A DNA stretch of 5,113 nt from Acidianus hospitalis (lineage in GTDB: Archaea; Thermoproteota; Thermoprotei_A; Sulfolobales; Sulfolobaceae): assembly GCA_003086435.1 (NCBI GenBank), contig QEFD01000215.1:1-5113 (forward strand), in the 5' to 3' direction. Positions 1-4,786 of the stretch are shown in pieces. The translations under genes and the position numbers were made by a program. The notes beneath the pieces are model-generated. The model was not told the DNA's origin and searched no databases. It saw nothing but the letters and a program-made list of their open reading frames with translations. Within the stretch, counting starts at the first letter, position 1, and every line of letters begins with the position of its first letter.

Positions 1-1
1 T

Positions 2-140
<139 letters not shown>

Positions 141-204
141 GCCGTTATACACTCCCCTTCTTCAATTCATAATTCGAAGTCTCCTCCAACTATTTTTCCT
201 TTTT

Positions 205-258
205 TCCCTACACTTTCATTTCACTCATTTTATCTTCAATCATGATCGAGTGTAGGGA
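205..258. repeat. Perfect 10-bp inverted repeat, 34-nt spacer
   Basis: TCCCTACACT at 205-214 is exactly complementary to AGTGTAGGGA at 249-258. The right arm directly abuts the stop region of the tnpB-like remnant (stop at 260-262, minus strand). It could be a subterminal hairpin of an IS200/IS605-type right end or a transcription-ending stem-loop. Its function is inferred only from position. Confidence 0.55.
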
Positions 259-365
259 CTTAGCCCTCAACCACAGGTGGGTCATGGGACTCCTTCGAGC
301 CCAACGGCACGGGGCTCACATCTCTGCTCCCACCCTTTTGGGCATAGCCCACATCGGCGTGAGAG
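258..365 (-). ncRNA. Possible omegaRNA-like (TnpB guide RNA) scaffold remnant
   Basis: This is a GC-rich block in AT-rich surroundings, full of short hairpins on the minus strand: GGGC-tat-GCCC, GAGCCC/GGGCTC, GGGCTC/GAGTCCC, CCAC-ct-GTGG and AGGG/CCCT at its 3' end. In IS200/IS605 elements the TnpB guide RNA scaffold overlaps the 3' end of tnpB and ends at the element's right end, which matches this location. Whether it is transcribed or functional cannot be seen. With most of tnpB gone it is probably a relic. Confidence 0.3.
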
Positions 366-412
366 ATCATCATATAGCAACAAAAATTTGTTATAAACAG
401 ACAAAAAGATTT
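260..412 (-). pseudogene. tnpB: Truncated IS200/IS605-type TnpB, C-terminal tail only
   Basis: The minus-strand frame from 412 down to a TAA at 260-262 ends in ISHADVGYAQKGGSRDV, then SPVPLGSKESHDPPVVEG. The HADV stretch resembles the third RuvC motif of TnpB (Asp followed by an NAA/GA-type helix). A Gly/Pro/Arg-rich GC-rich tail after that motif is typical of archaeal TnpB C-termini, where the coding sequence overlaps the guide RNA scaffold. Only about 35 codons (to roughly 367) look like TnpB. Upstream codons to the TAG at 413-415 are AT-rich and unlike it. A complete TnpB has roughly 400 residues, so everything upstream is missing and the ribbon-helix-helix gene occupies that space. No TnpA is visible. 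The family call rests on my recollection of the motif, not an alignment. Confidence 0.45.
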
Positions 413-529
413 CTATTAACGTGAAAAAGGATTCAGCCCGGGCAAACTCTTAGTAGTAGTTATTACCAGTAGTTGAATTTTCTACATTAAACTGGGGAGT
501 TTATACAATCTCTTATCTCAACAGTAAAG

Positions 530-537
530 TTTTTAAA
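530..537 (+). promoter_or_regulatory. TATA box of the ribbon-helix-helix gene
   Basis: TTTTTAAA is centred about 26 bases before the GTG at 560, the standard archaeal spacing from TATA box to transcription start. A purine run (GTAAAG) directly upstream could be the BRE. The spacing predicts a leaderless transcript and supports GTG at 560 as the start. Confidence 0.6.
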
Positions 538-559
538 CATCTAAACAGATATTTACTTA

Positions 560-748
560 GTGAGGGAAATGGTGTCTCACCCAACAAATAAGGAACAACT
601 GTGGGTAAGCCCTCAATACGCCAGGATAATAAAGAAGATAGCTGTAGACATAGGGAAAAGATACTCAGACGTTGCCGACGAGGTATTAGACTTAGGCCTA
701 AAAGAATACGCTAAGAAGTACAACATTGACTTGGAAAAATATAAATAA
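560..748 (+). CDS. Small ribbon-helix-helix (CopG/Arc-like) DNA-binding protein
   Basis: This 62-residue protein has the size and pattern of a ribbon-helix-helix dimer. A short strand (about residues 12-16, EQLWV) is followed by helix 1 (about 18-32, QYARIIKKIAVDIGK), a turn RYS, and helix 2 (about 35-54, DVADEVLDLGLKEYAKKY). In this family the paired strands sit in the DNA major groove, and such proteins act as autorepressors, antitoxins or plasmid and virus regulators. The start is GTG at 560, because a TATA box at 530-537 places the transcript start there. ATG at 569 is an alternative that would drop three residues. No toxin gene adjoins it on the same strand, so it looks like a lone regulator. 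Its 3' end converges on the minus-strand small RNA gene, 21 bp beyond its stop. The target is unknown. Confidence 0.75.
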   Translation: MREMVSHPTNKEQLWVSPQYARIIKKIAVDIGKRYSDVADEVLDLGLKEYAKKYNIDLEKYK

Positions 749-769
749 GGAAGAAGGATAGAATATAAT
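731..769 (-). terminator. U-rich 3' flank of the small RNA gene
   Basis: Directly after the closing stem of the small RNA, the minus strand becomes pyrimidine-rich (ATTATATTCTATCCTTCTTC, then TTTATATTTTT). Sulfolobales transcripts usually end in U-rich tracts without a hairpin. The tract overlaps the last codons of the convergent ribbon-helix-helix gene. Confidence 0.35.
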
Positions 770-879
770 GGGGAGCACCCTAATCAGCCCGGGTCCTTCG
801 TCACCTTTCGGGAAGCCCCCTTCATCATCGGTGTGCTCGAAAAAGACATGCATCCCCCTCCGGGGGCTCCCCGCTCCCT
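770..879 (-). ncRNA. Candidate C/D box guide sRNA with a 5' hairpin extension
   Basis: This isolated GC-rich block has its own TATA box (903-910), predicting a start near 879. On the minus strand the elements in order are: box C AUGAUGA (822-828), a 10-nt spacer AGGGGGCUUC (812-821), a D'-like CCGA (808-811), 3 nt, C' GUGACGA (798-804), a 10-nt spacer AGGACCCGGG (788-797), and box D CUGA (784-787). A terminal stem GAGCAC/GUGCUC (833-838 with 773-778), plus CC/GG, closes the C/D kink-turn. In known archaeal C/D sRNAs two equal guide spacers beside D' and D direct 2'-O-methylation to the target base paired with the fifth guide base. Predicted complementary targets are CCCGGGUCCU (box D) and GAAGCCCCCU (box D'). 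Unusual is a 5' extension with a CCCCC-GGA-GGGGG hairpin (854-866) and GGGGAGC, which could pair with the 3' GCUCCCC (770-776) instead. D' is one base off consensus. The alternative is a relic of a transposon guide RNA. Confidence 0.6.
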
Positions 880-902
880 ATTTAGATGTGTAGTTAAACA
901 GA

Positions 903-910
903 TATTTAAA
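903..910 (-). promoter_or_regulatory. TATA box of the small RNA gene
   Basis: Read on the minus strand this is TTTAAATA, centred about 26-28 bases before the G-rich start of the small RNA (879-878). No plus-strand gene needs it, so it is independent support for a minus-strand transcript. Confidence 0.55.
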
Positions 911-1109
911 TCTTTTGGTTTCTTTTTCTGCACATTTATTATCTTTATATGAATATTATAACAGTTCTTTTATTTCATTATTTTCTTTTACTTTATATTA
1001 ACTAACTATCTTTTCTTTTACAACTTAAGAGATAAACTATTTTTCATTTTTTGCACACTAAACGCAAAATAACAATATATTATTTCTTTATGGAGAGACT
1101 AGTATATTA

Positions 1110-1129
1110 ATGTTCTTTTTAGAGAACAT
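1110..1129. repeat. 7-bp inverted repeat, 6-nt loop
   Basis: ATGTTCT at 1110-1116 is exactly complementary to AGAACAT at 1123-1129. It lies in an AT-rich spacer with no nearby start codon, so it could be a protein-binding palindrome, a stem in a transcript, or chance. Confidence 0.35.
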
Positions 1130-1149
1130 ACTACTAACACTTTATTATA

Positions 1150-1195
1150 GCCCTGGGCCCGCTTTCTTTTCCCCTTCATCGGCCCCCCACACCAC
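1150..1195. other. GC-rich island, possible structured RNA relic
   Basis: A short GC-rich block lies in AT-rich DNA. On the minus strand it contains GGCCGATGAAGGGG and GGGCCCAGGGCTA, resembling the CCGATGATGAAGGGG and CCCGGGCTGA parts of the small RNA at 770-879, but without a proper box C, D' or D. GGGCC (1181-1185) and GGCCC (1155-1159) can pair. A TATA-like ATATAT (1206-1211) would place a minus-strand start near 1182. It may be a degenerate relative of the small RNA or element debris. Confidence 0.25.
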
Positions 1196-1251
1196 TTATT
1201 GCCTCATATATTTCTTATGAGAGGTAAAATATAATCTTCAACAAAGTTCAA

Positions 1252-1557
1252 TCAATCCGATGCATATCCAGCGTCAACGTCGACTAGAGAATACTGCCCT
1301 TCAAATTTACTTACTAGATTTAGCTCTTTCCTTTTCTCTTTTATGAATCTCTGTATTTCCTCAGAATAATTACCTGCAGCCATTGCTAATCCAGAAAGTA
1401 ATTTTCTAATACTATAAGTTTGAGGAAAATTAACTCCTAAAAGCAAATAAGTTGATTTTATAGGAAGTTCTGCAGAAATTTGACAGTTAGTTGCTGAAAC
1501 ATCATAAATACCTTTATCGAATGAATCCTTTGCGGTTCTCAAATAATTTAAAGCCAT
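1252..1557 (-). CDS. HEPN-domain protein, probably decayed by premature stops
   Basis: The 101 residues match the HEPN helical-bundle pattern: NYLRTAKDSFDKGIYDVSA is helix 1 and turn (about 4-22), QISAELPIKSTYLLLGVNFP is helix 2 (about 26-45), and YSIRKLLSGLA starts helix 3 (about 48-58). HEPN proteins often pair with a minimal nucleotidyltransferase as a toxin-antitoxin or work as RNases, but no partner lies alongside. No convincing R-x4-6-H ribonuclease motif is present. The frame upstream of ATG 1557 reads ATG-AGT-TAA-TTC-GAT and onward to 1558, giving MS-stop-FDNATLLCKMALNYL. This looks like the true N-terminus with a stop at codon 3, and a TATA box is placed for ATG 1593. After the TGA at 1252-1254 the frame continues as LNFVEDYILPLIRNI to a second TGA at 1204-1206. 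The original gene was probably about 1204-1593. The part written here is the longest uninterrupted piece. Translation from the internal ATG is possible. Confidence 0.6.
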   Translation of the reverse strand: MALNYLRTAKDSFDKGIYDVSATNCQISAELPIKSTYLLLGVNFPQTYSIRKLLSGLAMAAGNYSEEIQRFIKEKRKELNLVSKFEGQYSLVDVDAGYASD

Positions 1558-1614
1558 TTTACATAATAAAGTCGCGTTATCGAATTAACTCATCTGAGGA
1601 ATATTTCTTAATAA

Positions 1615-1622
1615 AAGTATAA
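1615..1622 (-). promoter_or_regulatory. TATA box for the ancestral HEPN start
   Basis: On the minus strand TTATACTT is centred about 26 bases before A1593 of the upstream ATG, as expected for a leaderless gene. It supports ATG 1593 rather than ATG 1557 as the original start. Confidence 0.4.
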
Positions 1623-1712
1623 CGACAACCTTACTACGTTCATAATATAAGAATGCTTATCACTCTAGCTTAAATAATATTATTTTCTAGTCTGTAAATA
1701 TATAATTAAAAT

Positions 1713-1741
1713 GATATCTCATTCATGCAATAAAGATATCT
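1713..1741. promoter_or_regulatory. Paired GATATCT boxes upstream of the transporter operon
   Basis: GATATCT occurs at 1713-1719 and again at 1735-1741, 22 bp apart (about two helical turns). Each contains the palindrome GATATC, and the second is the 8-bp palindrome AGATATCT (1734-1741). They sit about 45-75 bp upstream of the operon TATA box, a plausible place for an activator or repressor. This is an inference from pattern alone. Confidence 0.3.
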
Positions 1742-1784
1742 AGTGAAAGTTGATAGTGTTAAACAAGGTTTTATTTTAGTTAAC

Positions 1785-1792
1785 TTTATAAT
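1785..1792 (+). promoter_or_regulatory. TATA box of the ABC importer operon
   Basis: TTTATAAT is centred about 27-28 bases before ATG 1817, predicting an essentially leaderless first gene. The 8-bp palindrome AGTTAACT (1778-1785) overlaps the BRE position, so a protein bound there would be expected to block initiation. Confidence 0.6.
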
Positions 1793-1816
1793 ATGGATAG
1801 GCTGTACAAATAACTC

Positions 1817-2791
1817 ATGAATCTAAAAATTTTAGGCCTAGCAATCGTAATCCTTGTAATAATTGGTGGAGTTGCAGTCTATGAATTAATAAAAAAACCA
1901 TCAACAGTTGAACAACCTTCAGTAACTGGAAAGCACATTAGAATCGTGTCTTTAACGCCCAGTGATACTCAAGATTTGATAGCACTAGGTTTAGGAAAAG
2001 ATATAGTAGGAGTTGATTATTATTCTTATACATTGTTAAAACTGGTGAATAAAACGTCTTGTTTACCTAGTAATGTTACTGTATTTCCACATATTTGTCC
2101 AGTAAACATTTCCGGGCTCGTTGAGCTTAATCCTACAGTAGTTGTAGGAGAAAAAGGATTACTTAATGAGTGCATAAACTCTATGCAAAAGGCGGGCTTA
2201 AAAACATACTTGACAAACGCAGATTACGCGTCCAACTTCTATCAAATTGAAAGTTGCATATGTTCCTTAGGTAAATACTTTAATGAGACTAACGCTTCAA
2301 AAGAGCTCGTAAACTGGATGAATTCTAAATTACAAGAATTCTCGTCTTCTGGCAATAAGACTGTAGCTTACATTGACTGGATTTGTCCTAATTATTATTT
2401 CTGGACCGCTGGAGGTAACGTTTTCATAAATTCCCTAATACAATTAGGAGGAGGAATTAACGCATTTGGAGAATGCATAAATTACGTAGAACTCTGCCCT
2501 GGAAAGCTTATTGAAGCAAATCCAGATATTCTAGTGGTTAGCGTTGTATACAATATTTCATATACTAAGTATTTATTATATCATATTCCAGGAATTCAGA
2601 ACGTAACTGCATATAAGGATGGAAACATATACTTCCTTTGTTGCCAATCTTCCTATCTAACAGAAGAACCTGGACCTCTAGCTGTTTACGCAGTACTCTT
2701 GTTCCACGATATAATTAATGGCACCGCTCCTCACCAAATTACGTGGTCTTGGATATACAACTACATTAAACCAGAATTGCCGGTGTTTTAA
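1817..2791 (+). CDS. Substrate-binding protein of a BtuF/FecB-type ABC importer
   Basis: This 324-residue protein has an N-terminal hydrophobic segment (about 4-22) followed by KK, which probably anchors it to the membrane with the body outside. There is no bacterial lipobox. The body follows the Peripla_BP_2 (PF01497) pattern: RIVSLTPSDTQDLIALGLG (42-60) then DIVGVDYYS, NISGLVELNPTVVV (97-110), AGLKTYLT (126-133), LIQLGGGINAF (208-218), LIEANPDILVVS (231-242) and AYKDGNIYFL (265-274). The family binds cobalamin, heme, siderophores or other metal chelates and delivers them to a FecCD permease. Ten cysteines (82, 94, 119, 147, 149, 190, 220, 227, 275, 276) and nine N-x-S/T sequons are visible, fitting a disulfide-stabilised, glycosylated surface protein. 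The start is set by the TATA box 27-28 bases upstream. Its stop directly abuts the permease start codon. The ligand is undetermined. Confidence 0.88.
   Translation: MNLKILGLAIVILVIIGGVAVYELIKKPSTVEQPSVTGKHIRIVSLTPSDTQDLIALGLGKDIVGVDYYSYTLLKLVNKTSCLPSNVTVFPHICPVNISGLVELNPTVVVGEKGLLNECINSMQKAGLKTYLTNADYASNFYQIESCICSLGKYFNETNASKELVNWMNSKLQEFSSSGNKTVAYIDWICPNYYFWTAGGNVFINSLIQLGGGINAFGECINYVELCPGKLIEANPDILVVSVVYNISYTKYLLYHIPGIQNVTAYKDGNIYFLCCQSSYLTEEPGPLAVYAVLLFHDIINGTAPHQITWSWIYNYIKPELPVF
2782..2785 (+). promoter_or_regulatory. Ribosome binding site of the permease
   Basis: GGTG lies 6 bases before ATG 2792, within the last codons of the binding-protein gene. It matches the Sulfolobales anti-Shine-Dalgarno core and fixes the permease start. 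Confidence 0.6.
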
Positions 2792-3790
2792 ATGAGAAAG
2801 AGCTTCTTCACTCTCTTTTTTATAGTACTAACAATTTTTTCATTTCCTATATCGTTCATTTTATCACTAATTTACGGGCAAATTTACATCCCGTTCAGCG
2901 AGATTATTTCTCCTCACGGATTTTATTATATTATTCTCTTTAGAATAAGGTTACCTACTGTAATTGCCTCAGCTCTAATAGGGGCTTCCTTGTCTATTGC
3001 AGGAGCAATAATGCAACTCCTGCTTAGAAATCCACTAATGGATCCATACGTGAGCGGAACAGCTTCCGGCGGAGCATTTGGTGCAGTTTTAGCTTACTTT
3101 CTCTTAGCTTTTAATCTTCCCTTTGGTTGGTTAATTTATATTTCTCCTTTAATTGCTTTCTTTTTCTCTCTTTTGGCCACAGTAATTACTTTGGCTATAG
3201 GAAAGAAGACTGGAGTGTATGGAATAATAATAGGGGGAGTAGTAGTTTCTTATTTGTTCTCATCAATGCTTACAATGTTATTGGAGGCAATAGAATACAA
3301 ATATCCGCAAGTTCATCCTCCACTATTCTGGCTATTAGGAGAAATACAAAGTGTCGGCTATGAATTTGATGAGACTTTAGGCATTCTAGTATTTCTATTG
3401 ATTATCTTCTCAATAATTGAAAGCAGGAAACTGGATTTAGTACGCATAAGTGATGAGCTTTCCTTCGCAAAGAAGGTAAATCCTAACAGATATAGAATGT
3501 TGTGGATAATATTCCTAAGTATAATAGTAGGTTTAATAGTGTCTCAAGTTGGAATAATAGGTTTCATAGGAATTATTGTCCCTCATATAGTTAGGAGAAC
3601 TATCGGCGGAAATTCATCAACTCTAATTCCTTTTTCTGCAATTTTAGGTTCTTCGATTATGATGCTAAGTAATATAATAGCCAGTGGTGCCCTAGGATTC
3701 GTAATCCCGGTAACTGCGATAACCTCTGTTTTAGCATCTCCCATCATTATTTACGTCTTGGTGAAGGGTCGTGTTAGTGAAGGGTATTAG
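2792..3790 (+). CDS. FecCD-family ABC transporter permease
   Basis: This 332-residue integral membrane protein has the usual length and about 9-10 hydrophobic segments of the FecCD family (PF01032), which forms a homodimeric channel for cobalamin or iron-chelate uptake. Family landmarks are in order: RIRLPTVIASALIGASLSIA (51-70) with GAIMQLLLRNPLMDP (71-85), SGTASGGAFGAVLA (88-101), the segment ending in GIIVPHIVRR (260-269), which contributes to contact with the ATPase, PFSAILGSSIMMLSNIIA (280-297), and the C-terminal PVTAITSVLASPIIIYVL (306-323). The start follows the binding-protein stop with no gap and has a GGTG site. The 3' end overlaps the ATPase gene by 20 bp, so the three genes should be co-transcribed and translationally coupled. 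No truncation or missing motif is seen. Confidence 0.93.
   Translation: MRKSFFTLFFIVLTIFSFPISFILSLIYGQIYIPFSEIISPHGFYYIILFRIRLPTVIASALIGASLSIAGAIMQLLLRNPLMDPYVSGTASGGAFGAVLAYFLLAFNLPFGWLIYISPLIAFFFSLLATVITLAIGKKTGVYGIIIGGVVVSYLFSSMLTMLLEAIEYKYPQVHPPLFWLLGEIQSVGYEFDETLGILVFLLIIFSIIESRKLDLVRISDELSFAKKVNPNRYRMLWIIFLSIIVGLIVSQVGIIGFIGIIVPHIVRRTIGGNSSTLIPFSAILGSSIMMLSNIIASGALGFVIPVTAITSVLASPIIIYVLVKGRVSEGY
3760..3764 (+). promoter_or_regulatory. Ribosome binding site of the ATPase
   Basis: GGTGA lies 6 bases before GTG 3771, inside the permease gene. It favours GTG 3771 over the next GTG at 3777. Confidence 0.55.
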
Positions 3791-4439
3791 AGTGAAGTTA
3801 GGAGATAGAGAAATTCTACACGGAATATCCTTTTCGACTGAGGGAGGAATAAACGTTATACTTGGCCCTAACGGCTCTGGAAAGACTACTTTATTGAGAA
3901 CTTTAATAGGAATGATAAAGCCTACTGAAGGAGAAATTCAAATTAATAAGAGAATATCTTATGTACCATCTGAGTTCTTCCCTGCACAGATGAGAGTTAA
4001 AGACGTGTTACTTTCTGGAGAAAAGAAGAGGAAAATTGAGGATTACATCGAAAACGCTAAGATATTAGGAGTTGAGGATTTTCTAGATAGAGAATTTTAT
4101 TCTTTAAGTAGTGGAGAAAAGAGATTAGTTTTAATCTGCAAAGCTTTAACTGAAGGAGACCTAGTAATAATGGACGAACCTTTATCTAATCTTGATCTTG
4201 CAAACAAAGCTAGGATAATGAATATAATGAAGGAAGTGAGCAAGATGAAGGAGTTCTTAATCACTTCTCACGAGCTAGACGTCATTAATATTTCCAATAA
4301 GGTTATCATAGTAAAGAACGGAGAAGTTATATATCAAGGTAAACCTTCCGAAGTCACTGAAGAAATATTAAGCAAAGTTTATGGAGTAAGAATAAGGAAG
4401 TACGAGATAGACGGGAAGACAATTTTCGTAGTAAATTAA
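3771..4439 (+). CDS. ABC transporter ATPase of the BtuD/FecE type, atypical Q-loop
   Basis: This 222-residue nucleotide-binding subunit should power import through the upstream permease. Visible motifs are Walker A GPNGSGKT (32-39), signature LSSGE (112-116), Walker B LVIMDE (131-136), D-loop SNLD (139-142) and switch histidine H167 in ITSHE. The Q-loop region reads ISYVPSEFFP (62-71), with Ser67 where the family normally has Gln, the residue that contacts Mg2+ and senses the permease. The protein is shorter than the roughly 250 residues common for FecE/BtuD, with a compact region between the Q-loop and signature (68-111). The start is GTG, supported by a GGTGA site, and overlaps the permease gene by 20 bp. 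The catalytic glutamate E136 and lysine K38 are intact, so it should be active. The missing glutamine suggests altered coupling rather than a dead enzyme. Confidence 0.92.
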   Translation: MLVKGIRVKLGDREILHGISFSTEGGINVILGPNGSGKTTLLRTLIGMIKPTEGEIQINKRISYVPSEFFPAQMRVKDVLLSGEKKRKIEDYIENAKILGVEDFLDREFYSLSSGEKRLVLICKALTEGDLVIMDEPLSNLDLANKARIMNIMKEVSKMKEFLITSHELDVINISNKVIIVKNGEVIYQGKPSEVTEEILSKVYGVRIRKYEIDGKTIFVVN

Positions 4440-4441
4440 GA

Positions 4442-4449
4442 GTTCTTTC
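4442..4449 (+). terminator. Possible U-rich terminator of the importer operon
   Basis: TTCTTTCT starts two bases after the ATPase stop and is followed by further T-rich sequence. Archaeal termination often uses such tracts. Weak evidence. Confidence 0.22.
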
Positions 4450-4570
4450 TAGGTAGAATTCATTTTAATCTCTATAAATAGATATTGCGTGTGAACGTAA
4501 ATAAATCTAAATTTTTAACGTTACTAATAAAGAGAAAGTTGAATAATATTCATAAAAGACGAATGATAGA

Positions 4571-4584
4571 TTACATTAATGTAA
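4571..4584. promoter_or_regulatory. 14-bp perfect palindrome, possible operator
   Basis: TTACATTAATGTAA reads identically on both strands. It lies about 90 bp upstream of the TATA box of the small peptide gene and 130 bp after the ATPase. Dimeric archaeal regulators bind such palindromes, but no binding site class can be named from sequence alone. Confidence 0.35.
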
Positions 4585-4608
4585 AGAGAATAACGAGATC
4601 ACAATATA

Positions 4609-4625
4609 AGAAATGCACAATTTCT
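4609..4625. repeat. 6-bp hairpin followed by a T-rich stretch
   Basis: AGAAAT (4609-4614), loop GCACA, then ATTTCT (4620-4625). It is short and AT-rich, and could be chance or a weak plus-strand termination structure. Confidence 0.2.
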
Positions 4626-4671
4626 CCTTAGTTCTTATCATTAGTATTTAATAAAATCAATGTTAATAATA

Positions 4672-4679
4672 TTTATAAA
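4672..4679 (+). promoter_or_regulatory. Strong TATA box of the small peptide gene
   Basis: TTTATAAA is a consensus-like archaeal TATA box. Transcription should begin near 4702, leaving about 10 untranslated bases before ATG 4713. No other plus-strand gene lies downstream. Confidence 0.55.
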
Positions 4680-4712
4680 CTTCTTTCTTCATAACATTTA
4701 TTCAGACCATAA

Positions 4713-4772
4713 ATGGCAAAGAAAGGAAAGAAATCAAAGGGACAGTCACAAGGCGGAGAGAGCAAACAATAA
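4713..4772 (+). CDS. Very short lysine-rich peptide, 19 residues
   Basis: ATG to TAA encodes MAKKGKKSKGQSQGGESKQ. The N-terminal half is lysine-rich, the rest Gln/Gly/Ser-rich, with no hydrophobic core, so the peptide should be disordered and could bind nucleic acid or the ribosome. I do not recognise a family. In favour of a real gene are a strong TATA box 26-27 bases before the predicted start, a short leader, an ATG followed by GCA (Ala, common at position 2), and a T-rich tract soon after the stop. Against it are its length, the absence of a ribosome binding site, and AAG/AAA-rich AT-biased composition that can arise by chance. The transcript could instead be a small non-coding RNA. It converges on the minus-strand gene whose stop lies 27 bp beyond. 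Confidence 0.45.
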   Translation: MAKKGKKSKGQSQGGESKQ

Positions 4773-4786
4773 TGACCTAAGATAAA

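Larger units (their letters stand above)
881..1203. other. Gene-free AT-rich spacer
   Basis: No credible coding frame is seen on either strand. The stretch holds the small-RNA promoter (903-910), T-rich runs (911-1020), a short inverted repeat (1110-1129) and a GC-rich island (1150-1195). The rest is featureless AT-rich DNA. Confidence 0.6.

Noticed and set aside
242..424. Plus-strand ORF of 60 codons
   Set aside because: Antisense shadow of the GC-rich tnpB-like tail. The minus-strand frame with HADV and a Gly/Pro/Arg-rich tail is the better reading, and the last part of this ORF is AT-rich spacer.
433..450. A second C/D box RNA at the other CCCGGGCTGA copy
   Set aside because: No C or C' box lies at the right distance upstream on the minus strand (the sequence there is ACTACTACTAAGAG), and there is no closing stem.
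770..880. Reading the small-RNA block as protein on the minus strand (GMHVFFEHTDDEGGFPKG and so on)
   Set aside because: The frame is open, but the G/P-rich composition follows from the GC-rich stems. The box C/D spacing, closing stem and promoter explain the block better.
3127..3363. Plus-strand ORF of 78 codons inside the permease gene
   Set aside because: Out-of-frame shadow wholly within the clearly coding FecCD gene. Its sequence is low-complexity.
4472..4481. TATA-like CTATAAATAG after the ATPase gene
   Set aside because: No start codon with a usable frame and no structured RNA follows at the expected distance, so it was not called a promoter.
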